A DNA stretch of 64,000 nt from Acidobacteriota bacterium (GTDB lineage: Bacteria; Acidobacteriota; Terriglobia; Terriglobales; Acidobacteriaceae), in contig JAJXYY010000042.1 in NCBI GenBank assembly GCA_021780315.1, positions 558,001-622,000 of the forward strand, in the 5' to 3' direction. The notes beneath the pieces are model-generated. The model searched no databases. It saw only the letters and a program-made list of their open reading frames with translations, and had not been told where the DNA came from. Shown here in pieces: positions 55,472 through 63,678 of the stretch. Both the position numbers and the translations under genes were made by a program. The stretch's first letter is position 1. Every line of letters begins with the position of its first letter.

Positions 55472-55915
55472 TTACTTCTTTGCCGGCGTGGAGTCCGACT
55501 CCCGCTTCTCAGTCAACAGACCAAGTTGGCTCACTCCAGCAGAGCGAATGCCGTCAACCGCATCCATCACCTTGCCGTAGTTCGCACGCGTGTCTGCGCG
55601 CATAAACACTTCTTTGTTCGTCTTGTTCTCAAGCTTCGCAGAGATCTTGCTGCCCAGGTCGTCCAGGGTAACCTGATCGCCGCCCAGGAACGTCCGGCCA
55701 TCGCGCGTCACAGCAACGACAACGGCATCTTCCTTGTTGGCATCTTCCATCACCACTGCAGCGTCCGCCTTCGGCAGATCGACGTTGACCTTGTTGTTCA
55801 ACATCGGCGTGATAACCATGAAGATAATCAGAAGCACCAGCATCACGTCCACCATCGGTGTCACGTTGATATTGGAGTTGACCTTCTTACCTTCTTCCCG
55901 CTTATTGATACCCAT
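55472..55915 (-). CDS. ExbD/TolR-family biopolymer transport protein, copy 1
   Basis: The product has 147 residues. After a charged start (GINKREEGKKVNSNINV) one helix, TPMVDVMLVLLIIFMVITP, carries the conserved Asp (VDVML). The periplasmic part includes DRKTFLGGD-like and NYGKVMDAVDGIRSAGV segments. It is the second subunit of the ExbB-ExbD motor. Between it and exbB lies a hairpin of ten base pairs (55973-56004) that could adjust relative expression. Confidence 0.92.
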   Translation of the reverse strand: MGINKREEGKKVNSNINVTPMVDVMLVLLIIFMVITPMLNNKVNVDLPKADAAVVMEDANKEDAVVVAVTRDGRTFLGGDQVTLDDLGSKISAKLENKTNKEVFMRADTRANYGKVMDAVDGIRSAGVSQLGLLTEKRESDSTPAKK

Positions 55916-55972
55916 ACCGTATGCTCCGTCCTGTCTGCGCCTCGTGCTGCCACTGCTGAAGTTCGCTTTGAC

Positions 55973-56004
55973 CTCCGGACGCCGTTCGCTGGCAGCGTCC
56001 GGAG
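55973..56004. repeat. Intercistronic hairpin between exbB and exbD
   Basis: CTCCGGACGC (55973-55982) pairs exactly with GCGTCCGGAG (55995-56004), with a 12-base loop. No T-run follows. It may stabilise the exbB message or partially stop transcription inside the operon. Confidence 0.5.
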
Positions 56005-56071
56005 ATCGTCAAAGCATCGATTCCAGCAGGGTTTCGTCATCGTCACCTATATGCCCGCCAGGGCGTATAGA

Positions 56072-56812
56072 CTAGCGGTGGCTCTGCTTGATGAAGTAGT
56101 CCACCAGCTCGCTCGAGCTGTTGTCCATCTCGACGTCAAACGCTTCTACCTTGCCGGTGAAGTAGTTGAACGTCATAACGGCAGGGATCGCAACCAGCAA
56201 ACCGAACGCTGTCGTTACCAGGGCTTCCGAGATACCGCCGGCAACCGCGCCGATACCCGAGGTCTTCTGCGTCGCAATCTGCTGGAAGGCGTTCAAAATA
56301 CCAACCACCGTACCGAACAGACCGATAAAGGGTGCCGTCGAACCGATCGTCGCCAGACCACCAAGACCACGCTTCAGCTTCGCGTGAACGATCGCTTCCG
56401 AACGCTCCAGAGCGCGCTGCGAGCTCTCTACCTGCTCCTCGGTGATGCTGCCGCCCGAACCGAAGCTGCGGAACTCCTGCAGACCAGCCGTAACAACTTC
56501 AGCAAGGTGAGACTTCTTGCAACGGTCCGCAACCTTGATTGCCTCATCCAGACGGCCGTCCTTCAACGCGCCAGCAACCTTCGGAGCAAACTCACGCGAC
56601 TGCTTACGCGCAGCGGAGAAGTACAGTGCGCGATCGATGATCACCGCAAGCGACCAGATCGACATAATGAAAAGGAGGATAACGACCGCACGGGCCAGGT
56701 TGCCCATGTTGCCCCACAGCTGCAACGGGCTGAAGCCAACAGCGGCTTCCTCAAAGAACATGGCGAGCGTTGCGGGAACATGAGCGAAGTTTGCGAGATG
56801 AGCGAGAATCAC
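56072..56812 (-). CDS. exbB: ExbB/TolQ-family proton-channel protein
   Basis: The product has 246 residues from GTG 56812, ten bases after GGAGG; a longer start at 56893 is unlikely. Three membrane segments are clear: AVVILLFIMSIWSLAVIID, then STAPFIGLFGTVVGILNAF and ALVTTAFGLLVAIPAVMTFNY, with conserved Thr in the last two. The cytoplasmic loop between helices 1 and 2 (RALERSEAIVHAKLKRGLGG) is typical. Together with the two ExbD proteins it uses the proton gradient to drive TonB. Confidence 0.93.
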   Translation of the reverse strand: MILAHLANFAHVPATLAMFFEEAAVGFSPLQLWGNMGNLARAVVILLFIMSIWSLAVIIDRALYFSAARKQSREFAPKVAGALKDGRLDEAIKVADRCKKSHLAEVVTAGLQEFRSFGSGGSITEEQVESSQRALERSEAIVHAKLKRGLGGLATIGSTAPFIGLFGTVVGILNAFQQIATQKTSGIGAVAGGISEALVTTAFGLLVAIPAVMTFNYFTGKVEAFDVEMDNSSSELVDYFIKQSHR

Positions 56813-56935
56813 TGGAATCTTTCCTCCTGGTTGAAGCCTTGTTGAACTGTAACGGTCAGTATCGCGACGGTGAATCACCCAAAAGTCTAACAAGCCGGGT
56901 CGTCACGAAAAGATTGCTCACTACTTGGACGCTGC

Positions 56936-57667
56936 CTAGCCGCCCATGTTGAAATTCACGGTCACCGTCGTCTCTACTTCCGTCGGCTCGCCGTTCAGAA
57001 GATATGGCTTGTACCGCCACGTCCGTACCGCATCCAGCGCAGCAGCCCGCAACATCTCAGGACCACTGATCACCTGCAGATTCTCCACCACGCCCGCCTT
57101 CGAGATCATGGCATGCAGCACCACCGCTCCCGAAACGTGCGCCGCACGAGCAATCGGCGGATAGACCGGCTTCGTCTGCGAGATCGCCAGTCCGTTGATA
57201 ACGCCGCTCGATACACGGGCAGGCCCCGCAGGCTTGGCTACCTTCACCACCGGAACCGGCGCCGAACCAATGCCGCCAAGCACACCGCCCGCAACACCCG
57301 AGCCGCTACCCATTCCGGACATGCCGGCTACTCCAGCCATCTGCGGCGGAGGTGCAGCATCTTCCTTCAGCATCTTGATGTCTTTAGGAATCTTGGTCGG
57401 GGCATGCAAGCCCTGATCGACCTCGGAAACCATCTTGATTGGTTTTACAATCTGCGCCGGCGGAGGCGGCGGTGGGGGTGGGGGCGGTGGGGGCGGTGCC
57501 GTCAACATCGCGGTCATTGCCGTCTTCGGCAATGCTTCCGGATACAGCAGCGGAATAAGAATCATGGTCCCAAGGATGGCGCCGTTGAAAATAAACGTGC
57601 CAATCATCCAATACTTGGACTTGGTCTTGATCTGACCGCCGGATTCCATCAAGGAGTCTTCAAACAT
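56936..57667 (-). CDS. tonB: TonB-family energy transducer with poly-proline linker
   Basis: The product has 243 residues from ATG 57667 (GAGG six bases upstream). An N-terminal cytoplasmic stretch and one membrane helix (MIGTFIFNGAILGTMILIPLL) precede a run of 13 prolines near residue 60 and a Gly-rich linker (GMSGMGSGSGVAGG). The C-terminal domain (AISQTKPVYPPIARAAHVSG, VLHAMISKAGVVENLQVISG, ALDAVRTWRYKPYLL) is TonB_C. It spans the periplasm to contact TonB-dependent transporters. None of those is in the window. Confidence 0.92.
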   Translation of the reverse strand: MFEDSLMESGGQIKTKSKYWMIGTFIFNGAILGTMILIPLLYPEALPKTAMTAMLTAPPPPPPPPPPPPPAQIVKPIKMVSEVDQGLHAPTKIPKDIKMLKEDAAPPPQMAGVAGMSGMGSGSGVAGGVLGGIGSAPVPVVKVAKPAGPARVSSGVINGLAISQTKPVYPPIARAAHVSGAVVLHAMISKAGVVENLQVISGPEMLRAAALDAVRTWRYKPYLLNGEPTEVETTVTVNFNMGG

Positions 57668-57767
57668 ATGCAGCCTCTTTATCGTGAAGAAGAGCTATCA
57701 AACTTAGACACCGAGCAGTTGCAATTTGTTCCCGCTACAAAATCCAGCTTCTTGCCTCGCCCGCAAA

Positions 57768-58727
57768 CTACGCCCGGGCCCGCTTCGCCGGCAGCGTGGC
57801 AACCTTCCCACGAGCCGCCCGCCAATCCTGATACGCCACCAGCATCGGTGCCGCAACCGCAATCGACGAATACGTCCCAATCAGTATCCCAACCACCAGC
57901 GCAAAGGAAAATCCATGCAGCACCTCTCCGCCAAACAGGTACAACGACAACACCGTCAGGAACGTCAGCCCCGAACTCAACACCGTCCGGCTCAACGTCT
58001 GATTAATGCTCCGGTTCACCACATCCGACAGCGTCTCCCGCCGCGACATCGCAAGATTCTCGCGAATACGGTCGAAGACGACGATCGTGTCGTTCATCGA
58101 ATAACCAATCAATGTCAGGATGGCTGCGATTACAGTAAGGGTAATCTCCTGGTTCGTCAAGCTGAATGCGCCTACCGTAATCAGCGTATCGTGGAATACC
58201 GCGACCAGCGCCGCCACGCCATAAATCAGCTCAAAACGGAACCACAGATAGATCAACATACCCAGCAGCGAGTACGCCGTCGCCAGCAACGCCTGCTTCT
58301 GCAACTGCTTGCCCGCAGTCGGCCCAACAATCTCCACCTGCTCGATCGTGAAGCTCGAGTCGTGATAGTTCGCCGACAACGCATTCTCCACGCTCTGTCT
58401 TCCCGCATCGTGCGCCGCATCGGTAGCCGTCGACTGTGGCAGCGCAATAATCACCTTGTTCGCCGCATGACCGCTCGGATCGCTGATCCGCTGAATCCGC
58501 GCATCCCGCACCCCGGCCCGGTCAAACGCCGAGCGGATGTGGTCTTCATTCGGCGTCTGCGAAAACTCCACCCGCACCTGCGTCCCGCCCTTGAAGTCGA
58601 CGCCCAGCGGAATGTGGTGCCAGAACAACATGCTCAGGATGCCCGCCACAGAGAAAATCAGCGAGAAGCCCAGAAAATACCACTTCTTGCCCAACCAGTC
58701 GATCGATGCACTACGAAACAGTTCCAC
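57768..58727 (-). CDS. secF: Protein translocase subunit SecF
   Basis: The product has 319 residues and six membrane helices. Its N-terminus (SIDWLGKKWYFLGFSLIFSV) is followed by a periplasmic domain with GVDFKGGTQVRVEF. The SecD/F core contains SMNDTIVVFDRIRENL, the conserved D-R segment, and NRSINQTLSRTVLSSG. It pairs with SecD to pull exported proteins through SecYEG with proton-motive force. It precedes tonB by 100 bases. Confidence 0.96.
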   Translation of the reverse strand: MELFRSASIDWLGKKWYFLGFSLIFSVAGILSMLFWHHIPLGVDFKGGTQVRVEFSQTPNEDHIRSAFDRAGVRDARIQRISDPSGHAANKVIIALPQSTATDAAHDAGRQSVENALSANYHDSSFTIEQVEIVGPTAGKQLQKQALLATAYSLLGMLIYLWFRFELIYGVAALVAVFHDTLITVGAFSLTNQEITLTVIAAILTLIGYSMNDTIVVFDRIRENLAMSRRETLSDVVNRSINQTLSRTVLSSGLTFLTVLSLYLFGGEVLHGFSFALVVGILIGTYSSIAVAAPMLVAYQDWRAARGKVATLPAKRARA

Positions 58728-58786
58728 GCTCTTACACCCTCAGCGGCGGCCCCGCAGGGCCCCGCAATCTCTCTAGAAATCTCCAG

Positions 58787-60394
58787 CTAAATCGACAACG
58801 CCGCGCCACGTTCCTTCTTCTGCAAAATCGCATCGAAGATCACGCGCGACACAAACACAGCCGTAAACAGATTCGCCAGCAAGCCGAACGTCAACGTCAC
58901 CGCAAACCCGCGCACCGGACCCGTCCCGAATAGGAACAGAATCGCCGCCGACACAATCGTCGTCACGTGGGTATCAATGATCGTCACCCATGCATGCGCA
59001 AAGCCCTGCTGCACCGCCGCCGCAGCCGTCTTACCAGCCCGCAGCTCTTCCCGGATGCGCTCAAAGATCAGTACGTTCGAGTCCACGCCCATACCGATCG
59101 TCAGAATCACGCCCGCAATACCCGGCAGCGTCAGCACTGAACCCGTATAGCCCATAAAGCCCAGCAGGATCAGCAAATTCAACATCAGCGCCAGGTCGGC
59201 ATTGATCCCAGCGCCGCGGTAGTAAATCAGCATGAACGCCATCACCGCCAGCATGCCGGCAATCGCCGCCACCACACCCTGACGAATCGAAGCCGCGCCC
59301 AGGCTCGGTCCAACCGTCCGCGTCTCCAGATAGCTGATCGACGCTGGCAGCGCGCCCGTCCGCAACATCAGCGAAAGGTCCTGCGCCTGTTCCTTCGTGA
59401 ACCCGCCTGTAATCTCGCCACGGTCGCGAATCGCCGACTGGATCCCCGCTACTTCACGCACCTTGTTGTCCAGCACGATCGCCATCGACCCCGGCGTCGT
59501 GCCCGAGGCCTGATGCGCCTCCGTGTACTTGTAGAAACGGTCGCCCGCCTCCGTCGTCAGCGTAAACGTAATGTTCGGCCGGCCATTCTGATCCGTGCTC
59601 GGCTGCGCATCGCGAAAGTCCGTACCTTCCACCTCGCTCGCACGCTTCAACAACCAAACCTGATCTGGCGCTCCCGCCGAACCCGAGCCATGCATCAGCA
59701 CCGCATCCGGAGGAATCGCGCCCGCATTCGCCGTCAACGCATCCTGGTCGCTCTGGTACGGTCCGCCCACCACCGCATGGATGGCCAGCTTCGCCGTCGA
59801 CTGGATCACTTCTTCCACTTCCGCCGGATTGTCGATGCCCGGCAGCTCCACCAGAATCTGGTTCTCGCCCAGCCCGTACTTCTGAATCGTCGGCTCGCTC
59901 ACGCCCAGCTTGTCGATCCGCTCCCGGATCGTCTCAATCGACGTGTCCAGCGTCCGCGTCTCAATATCGTGGATCGCCGCCTGCTTCAACGTCAGCGTCG
60001 ACGAACCATCCGCCAGCGTCGCCACGTCGTAGTTGGCATAGTCGTTGCCTTGCAGCACGCCCCGCGCATCGCTCAGCTTCGTCGCCGGAATCCCCGACAC
60101 CACAATCGCCAGCGGATGCGCCGCGTCCGTCTTGCCTACCGAAGCGCCCGTCACACCCGCCTTCTGCAGGTCAGCCTCCAGCCGCGCCACGTCCCGGTCC
60201 GTCGAAGACGCAACCGCCTCCGCGACGTGTACCTCCAACACCAGGTGCGTGCCGCCCTTCAGGTCCAGTCCCAGATGGATCCGGTCCGTGATCGACTGCT
60301 TCAGCCCGCCATGGGGTATACCCACAATCCCAGCGGTGAACACTACCAATACTGCAACGATGAATGCCGTTTTACCGGTCAGATTCTTGCCCAT
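58787..60394 (-). CDS. secD: Protein translocase subunit SecD
   Basis: The product has 535 residues. One N-terminal helix (TAFIVAVLVVFTAGIVGIPH) is followed by the large periplasmic P1 domain (DLKGGTHLVLEVHVAEA, GVSEPTIQKYGLGENQI) and five C-terminal helices. GAAISYLET-like and GMGVDSNVLIFERIREELRA carry the conserved Asp in the membrane. The length is typical. It is between yajC and secF, as in most bacteria. Confidence 0.96.
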   Translation of the reverse strand: MGKNLTGKTAFIVAVLVVFTAGIVGIPHGGLKQSITDRIHLGLDLKGGTHLVLEVHVAEAVASSTDRDVARLEADLQKAGVTGASVGKTDAAHPLAIVVSGIPATKLSDARGVLQGNDYANYDVATLADGSSTLTLKQAAIHDIETRTLDTSIETIRERIDKLGVSEPTIQKYGLGENQILVELPGIDNPAEVEEVIQSTAKLAIHAVVGGPYQSDQDALTANAGAIPPDAVLMHGSGSAGAPDQVWLLKRASEVEGTDFRDAQPSTDQNGRPNITFTLTTEAGDRFYKYTEAHQASGTTPGSMAIVLDNKVREVAGIQSAIRDRGEITGGFTKEQAQDLSLMLRTGALPASISYLETRTVGPSLGAASIRQGVVAAIAGMLAVMAFMLIYYRGAGINADLALMLNLLILLGFMGYTGSVLTLPGIAGVILTIGMGVDSNVLIFERIREELRAGKTAAAAVQQGFAHAWVTIIDTHVTTIVSAAILFLFGTGPVRGFAVTLTFGLLANLFTAVFVSRVIFDAILQKKERGAALSI

Positions 60395-60509
60395 GATCTT
60401 TATTCAAGGTGCAGCCTGCGTCGCTGATCCTCCAGCACCGCCGCCGCCAGCCTCTCTCTTCCTCGTCCGTCTCTTAACGGTTCAATCTCGTCCTGCCACT
60501 GCCTGCTGC

Positions 60510-60821
60510 TTACTTCTCTTCCGCCGTCGTTACCGTGGCGATTGCATTCTTCACAAACTCCAGCTTCAACCCGTCCGGCTGTACCCGCAGGATCACAACC
60601 TCATCCTTCACCGACACCACCGTACCGACGATCCCGCCGTTAGTCGTTACCTTATCGCCGGACTTCAACTGACCCAGCATCTCCTGCCACTTCTTTTGCT
60701 TCCTTTGGTTCGGTGCAATCATCAAAAAATAAAGCACCACAAAGAACAGTACTGGCAACGCCAAACCGCTCAAATTGCCCAGGCCACCCGCTACTCCCTG
60801 CAACCACATCGCCAGCATCAA
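60510..60821 (-). CDS. yajC: Preprotein translocase subunit YajC
   Basis: The product has 103 residues. One membrane helix (SGLALPVLFFVVLYFLMIA) precedes NQRKQKKWQEMLGQLKSGDK and VTNGGIVGTVVSVKDEVVIL, standard YajC. It associates with SecDF. It leads the yajC-secD-secF unit, with a 115-base gap to secD. The upstream region is shared with the divergent genes beginning at 61387. Confidence 0.95.
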   Translation of the reverse strand: MMLAMWLQGVAGGLGNLSGLALPVLFFVVLYFLMIAPNQRKQKKWQEMLGQLKSGDKVTTNGGIVGTVVSVKDEVVILRVQPDGLKLEFVKNAIATVTTAEEK

Positions 60822-61386
60822 TAAAGCTCCGTTCCTTCGCGCAACAACCTCTACCTACAACACCAGGCAACCATCGCAGCCCACTCGACACCGCTCACAC
60901 ACAAGCGCATCCAGTCTCGGAGACCTCTCCGGCAGGGCACCGCACCCACAGCGCACCTCGCAGCCACTCCAACTCCAAAGCCGCAAAGATGACGCAAGGC
61001 CGCGCCTGAGCTTAAACATCGCCTAGCCCCTAAGCATCGCGTAACCGCAAACCCCTGTCAAGAAGCCCCTCCCCCGAATCCTCCCCTAAATCGCATTTCC
61101 GCCCATACTTCGCTCCCTCACCCTCCAGCACCCATCCATCCCGAGGCGCAGACATCTCGACCACCCCTCCGCCAACTCAACCAGTAACCACCCGCCTCGA
61201 AGCCATCAAAATCACAGGAGCCGCTACCTTTGACCCTCACCATCCGTTGGTAGAGCCACGCCTGCACCAACCCTCCTCGCCCCGCTCCACCGATGCTCCA
61301 AAGTAACTCAATTCCGCCTAAATCAATATATTGCTTGACATACAGCATGACCCATGTAACCTTCCTCCCATATCGGAGGATTTCCC
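60822..61386. promoter_or_regulatory. Divergent control region between yajC and a secreted-protein gene
   Basis: The 565 bases hold start signals for both sides. For the plus strand TTGACA at 61335-61340 is a perfect -35, but the best -10 (TAACCT at 61357) is weak. A palindrome, CCTCC-catatc-GGAGG near 61364-61379, contains the ribosome site. I see no convincing gene; short open frames here look like shadows. Confidence 0.4.
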
Positions 61387-62103
61387 ATGCTGAGCTCTAC
61401 CCTCTTTTATCCTGTGTTGGCCACTCTGGCCTTCATCGCCCCCCCCCAGCAACTGAACGCCCAAAAACCCACCCACGTCTACATCGAAGAGCAAGCCGCC
61501 TTGGCTAAAACTGGCTCACGCATCGCGGCAACCAACGCGGTCGACGCCATCTTTACCCAGGCCGGCATCCTCCCCGAGCTCGCCCATGGAGTCGGCTTCC
61601 AGCAGCGCGTCGTCCAAGCCGAACTTGCCTTCCGCAAAGGCACCCAACCCGCCATTCACGAGAAAGACATCGTCACAGCAGTCAATAACCTCGCCACCAC
61701 CATCAACGCCCCCGCCTGGGCCAGAACCAACCTTGCGGAAGTCGTCAAGCTGCGCCTCTTCGCCTCGCCCATGTTTCCCGGAATGATCCTCAACCACGCC
61801 CCCGACGCCGTGGCCAAACATCAACTCCTCAACCCCGCCATGAGTCCGCTCGAAGCCACCCAGATCGCCCTCATGCTCGTACACCAGAAGCTCGCTAACC
61901 CTAACTATCAACTCACCCGAGCCGAAATTGTCGCCCAACCCGACGAAAACGCCCTCGAAGACCTCCATCAACATCGAACCCGAGCCCTACAGTCCGCCAT
62001 GTCCGGCGCTACCAGCGGCAGAAGCCTACGCGACCTCCTCGCCAGCGCAGATAACTTCCTCACCGACCTTGGCCTCGCGCCCGTTCAGGAGGATGCAAAA
62101 TGA
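61387..62103 (+). CDS. Secreted protein of unknown function, first of a coupled pair
   Basis: The product has 238 residues from ATG 61387, with GGAGG seven bases upstream. A signal peptide (LFYPVLATLAFIAPPQQLNA) precedes a helix-rich domain: GSRIAATNAVDAIFTQAGIL, VVQAELAFRKGTQPAIHEKD, MSPLEATQIALMLVHQKLAN. No family was recognised. The C-terminus is acidic. Its TGA overlaps the next gene's ATG (ATGA), so the two are probably translationally coupled. It could be an envelope-associated chaperone or a novel fold. Confidence 0.75.
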   Translation: MLSSTLFYPVLATLAFIAPPQQLNAQKPTHVYIEEQAALAKTGSRIAATNAVDAIFTQAGILPELAHGVGFQQRVVQAELAFRKGTQPAIHEKDIVTAVNNLATTINAPAWARTNLAEVVKLRLFASPMFPGMILNHAPDAVAKHQLLNPAMSPLEATQIALMLVHQKLANPNYQLTRAEIVAQPDENALEDLHQHRTRALQSAMSGATSGRSLRDLLASADNFLTDLGLAPVQEDAK

Positions 62104-62873
62104 AGACCCTCCTCATCGCCACCCTACTCGCACCCCTCAGCCTCACCCTCATCGGCTGCAGTGGCTCAAACAGCACTACGCCGAGCGCCAATACAATCAA
62201 CATTTTCACCGAATACGGCAACCCTGGCACCTACATTCCCAACGGTGGCCAGGAGGTCTCTGGTTACGACCAGAATCCTATCTGCACTATCGGCACTTCA
62301 AGCTGCGTCAACCAATTTGACGTAACAACCGATTCAAATGGGACTTCAGCAATCCCAACGTCTGACTTTTCGGCCAACTGGTACTTAACCCTTTACCCCA
62401 ATGGCAACTGCCCGATGGGCGGCCCTATCCAGTACGCTGCACCCACAATACAGACTGGAGCCACACAAAACCTCGTGTGCAATGCTCCTGCCATTCAGGC
62501 CATATCCACCAAACCATCCGCCATCACCCTGCAAACCAGCAACAATCCAACCTCCATCCAAATCGTCTCCACCACCCCCCTCCTACCCACCACAACCTCC
62601 AACTCAATCACCGTTGACTCCTACAACGTCAACGCCCAACTGGAAACCCGGGTCGTCTCCACCAATCAATCTGGCGGTGGAACTATACTTACCCTGCCCC
62701 TCAATCCCGCTCTACTCACCGTCGGGTCGCACATCCTCGCGATTCAATCCCCTTCTAACCCCAACGCCTATCTCGGGACCGCACTCTTACTCGTCTACTC
62801 CGGCGGAGGTGGCGGCCAGCCACCGACAGGCTCCTGCTCCAATCCACGGGTAAAGTGCGTCGCCCTGCCATAA
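62100..62873 (+). CDS. Lipoprotein of unknown function, second of a coupled pair
   Basis: The product has 257 residues. A lipobox (LIGC, Cys20) predicts a lipoprotein. The body is beta-rich, Ser/Thr/Asn-rich and resembles two Ig-like or carbohydrate-binding domains, e.g. ILTLPLNPALLTVGSHILAI near 200. A Gly/Pro-rich end (SGGGGGQPPTG) precedes a Cys pair. AGGAGG lies seven bases upstream of ATG 62100, inside the previous gene. Six cysteines suggest disulphides (ICTIGTSSC). No family was identified. Confidence 0.75.
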   Translation: MKTLLIATLLAPLSLTLIGCSGSNSTTPSANTINIFTEYGNPGTYIPNGGQEVSGYDQNPICTIGTSSCVNQFDVTTDSNGTSAIPTSDFSANWYLTLYPNGNCPMGGPIQYAAPTIQTGATQNLVCNAPAIQAISTKPSAITLQTSNNPTSIQIVSTTPLLPTTTSNSITVDSYNVNAQLETRVVSTNQSGGGTILTLPLNPALLTVGSHILAIQSPSNPNAYLGTALLLVYSGGGGGQPPTGSCSNPRVKCVALP

Positions 62874-62898
62874 CTTGATTGTCTAGCGCAACATCATC

Positions 62899-62924
62899 GT
62901 CCGGTCGCCAACCAGCGACCGGAC
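62899..62924. terminator. Hairpin after the lipoprotein gene
   Basis: GTCCGGTCGC / GCGACCGGAC is a perfect ten-base-pair stem with loop CAACCA, 26 bases after the stop. It is not followed by a T-run but by a C-rich stretch, so it may be a stability element as much as a terminator. Confidence 0.5.
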
Positions 62925-62955
62925 GACTCCTCCCCCCGACCCGGAGAAAGCACCC

Positions 62956-63678
62956 TTGAAGATTGTCACCCTTGCCCTGCTCTTATCACTGGCCGCCCCC
63001 ATAGCTCAACCCCAATCACGACCCGATCTCCTGAAGCCCGAAAAGCCCTGGGAGACCACCCTCTACGTCACCGGTGGACCCGCTATAGCCTATAAAGACT
63101 ATGTTTACTTTAGTGCCGGGCAACCTGCTTACTATTACCGTAAAGCGTTGAACATCTTCACCGCCGGGGTCTCGGTCGGCAAAGTCCTACACTACTACGG
63201 ACTGCCAAGTCACCCGCGAGGTCAACTCGAGTACGTCGCCGAGTTCGAACCACTCTGGCTGGCGCACACTCCCGCCCAGACCACGCACTTATATCAATAT
63301 GGCACTTACGTCACGCTTGGCTCCCCACCAAATACGAATACTAATCTGGTCGAAATCGTTCCGCACAACCTCCAATCCGGGATCGCCGTCACCCCTCTCC
63401 TCGTCCGCTACCGCTTTCCCGAAGCCAAGCGCGTCACCCCCTACATCCAGCTAGGCGGCGGACTCCTCTTCACCTTCCACGACTTCCCGCAACCCAACTC
63501 CAGCGTCGTCAACTTCACCCCTCAGGTAGACTTCGGCACCCACATCCGCACCCGTCCCCAACAAGCCATCGTCCTCGGCTTGAACGTCGAACACATCTCC
63601 AACGCCGAACTCGGCAACATCAATCACGGCGTCAACGTCTCACTCATCTTCCGCGCAGGCTACACCTGGTGGCACTAA
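62956..63678 (+). CDS. PagL-like lipid A 3-O-deacylase (outer-membrane beta-barrel)
   Basis: The product has 240 residues from TTG 62956 (GGAG nine bases upstream). A signal peptide (LALLLSLAAPIAQPQ) precedes amphipathic beta strands with aromatic girdles (YVYFSAGQPAYYYRK, GQLEYVAEFEPLW). The C-terminal VEHISNAELGNINHGVNVSL matches the PagL/acyloxyacyl hydrolase core, whose His and Ser (HxS) are catalytic. Expected role is removal of an ester-linked acyl chain from lipid A at the outer membrane. The overall length is more than the canonical 150-residue mature PagL. It overlaps the next gene's start by ten bases. Confidence 0.75.
   Translation: MKIVTLALLLSLAAPIAQPQSRPDLLKPEKPWETTLYVTGGPAIAYKDYVYFSAGQPAYYYRKALNIFTAGVSVGKVLHYYGLPSHPRGQLEYVAEFEPLWLAHTPAQTTHLYQYGTYVTLGSPPNTNTNLVEIVPHNLQSGIAVTPLLVRYRFPEAKRVTPYIQLGGGLLFTFHDFPQPNSSVVNFTPQVDFGTHIRTRPQQAIVLGLNVEHISNAELGNINHGVNVSLIFRAGYTWWH

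Noticed and set aside
57440-57505. Gly/Pro coding repeat as a mobile or regulatory repeat
   Set aside because: It is the in-frame poly-proline linker of TonB, a normal periplasm-spanning feature.
61118-61348. 76-residue minus frame upstream of yajC
   Set aside because: No ribosome site, no family, odd Trp/Arg/Gly composition; probably random.
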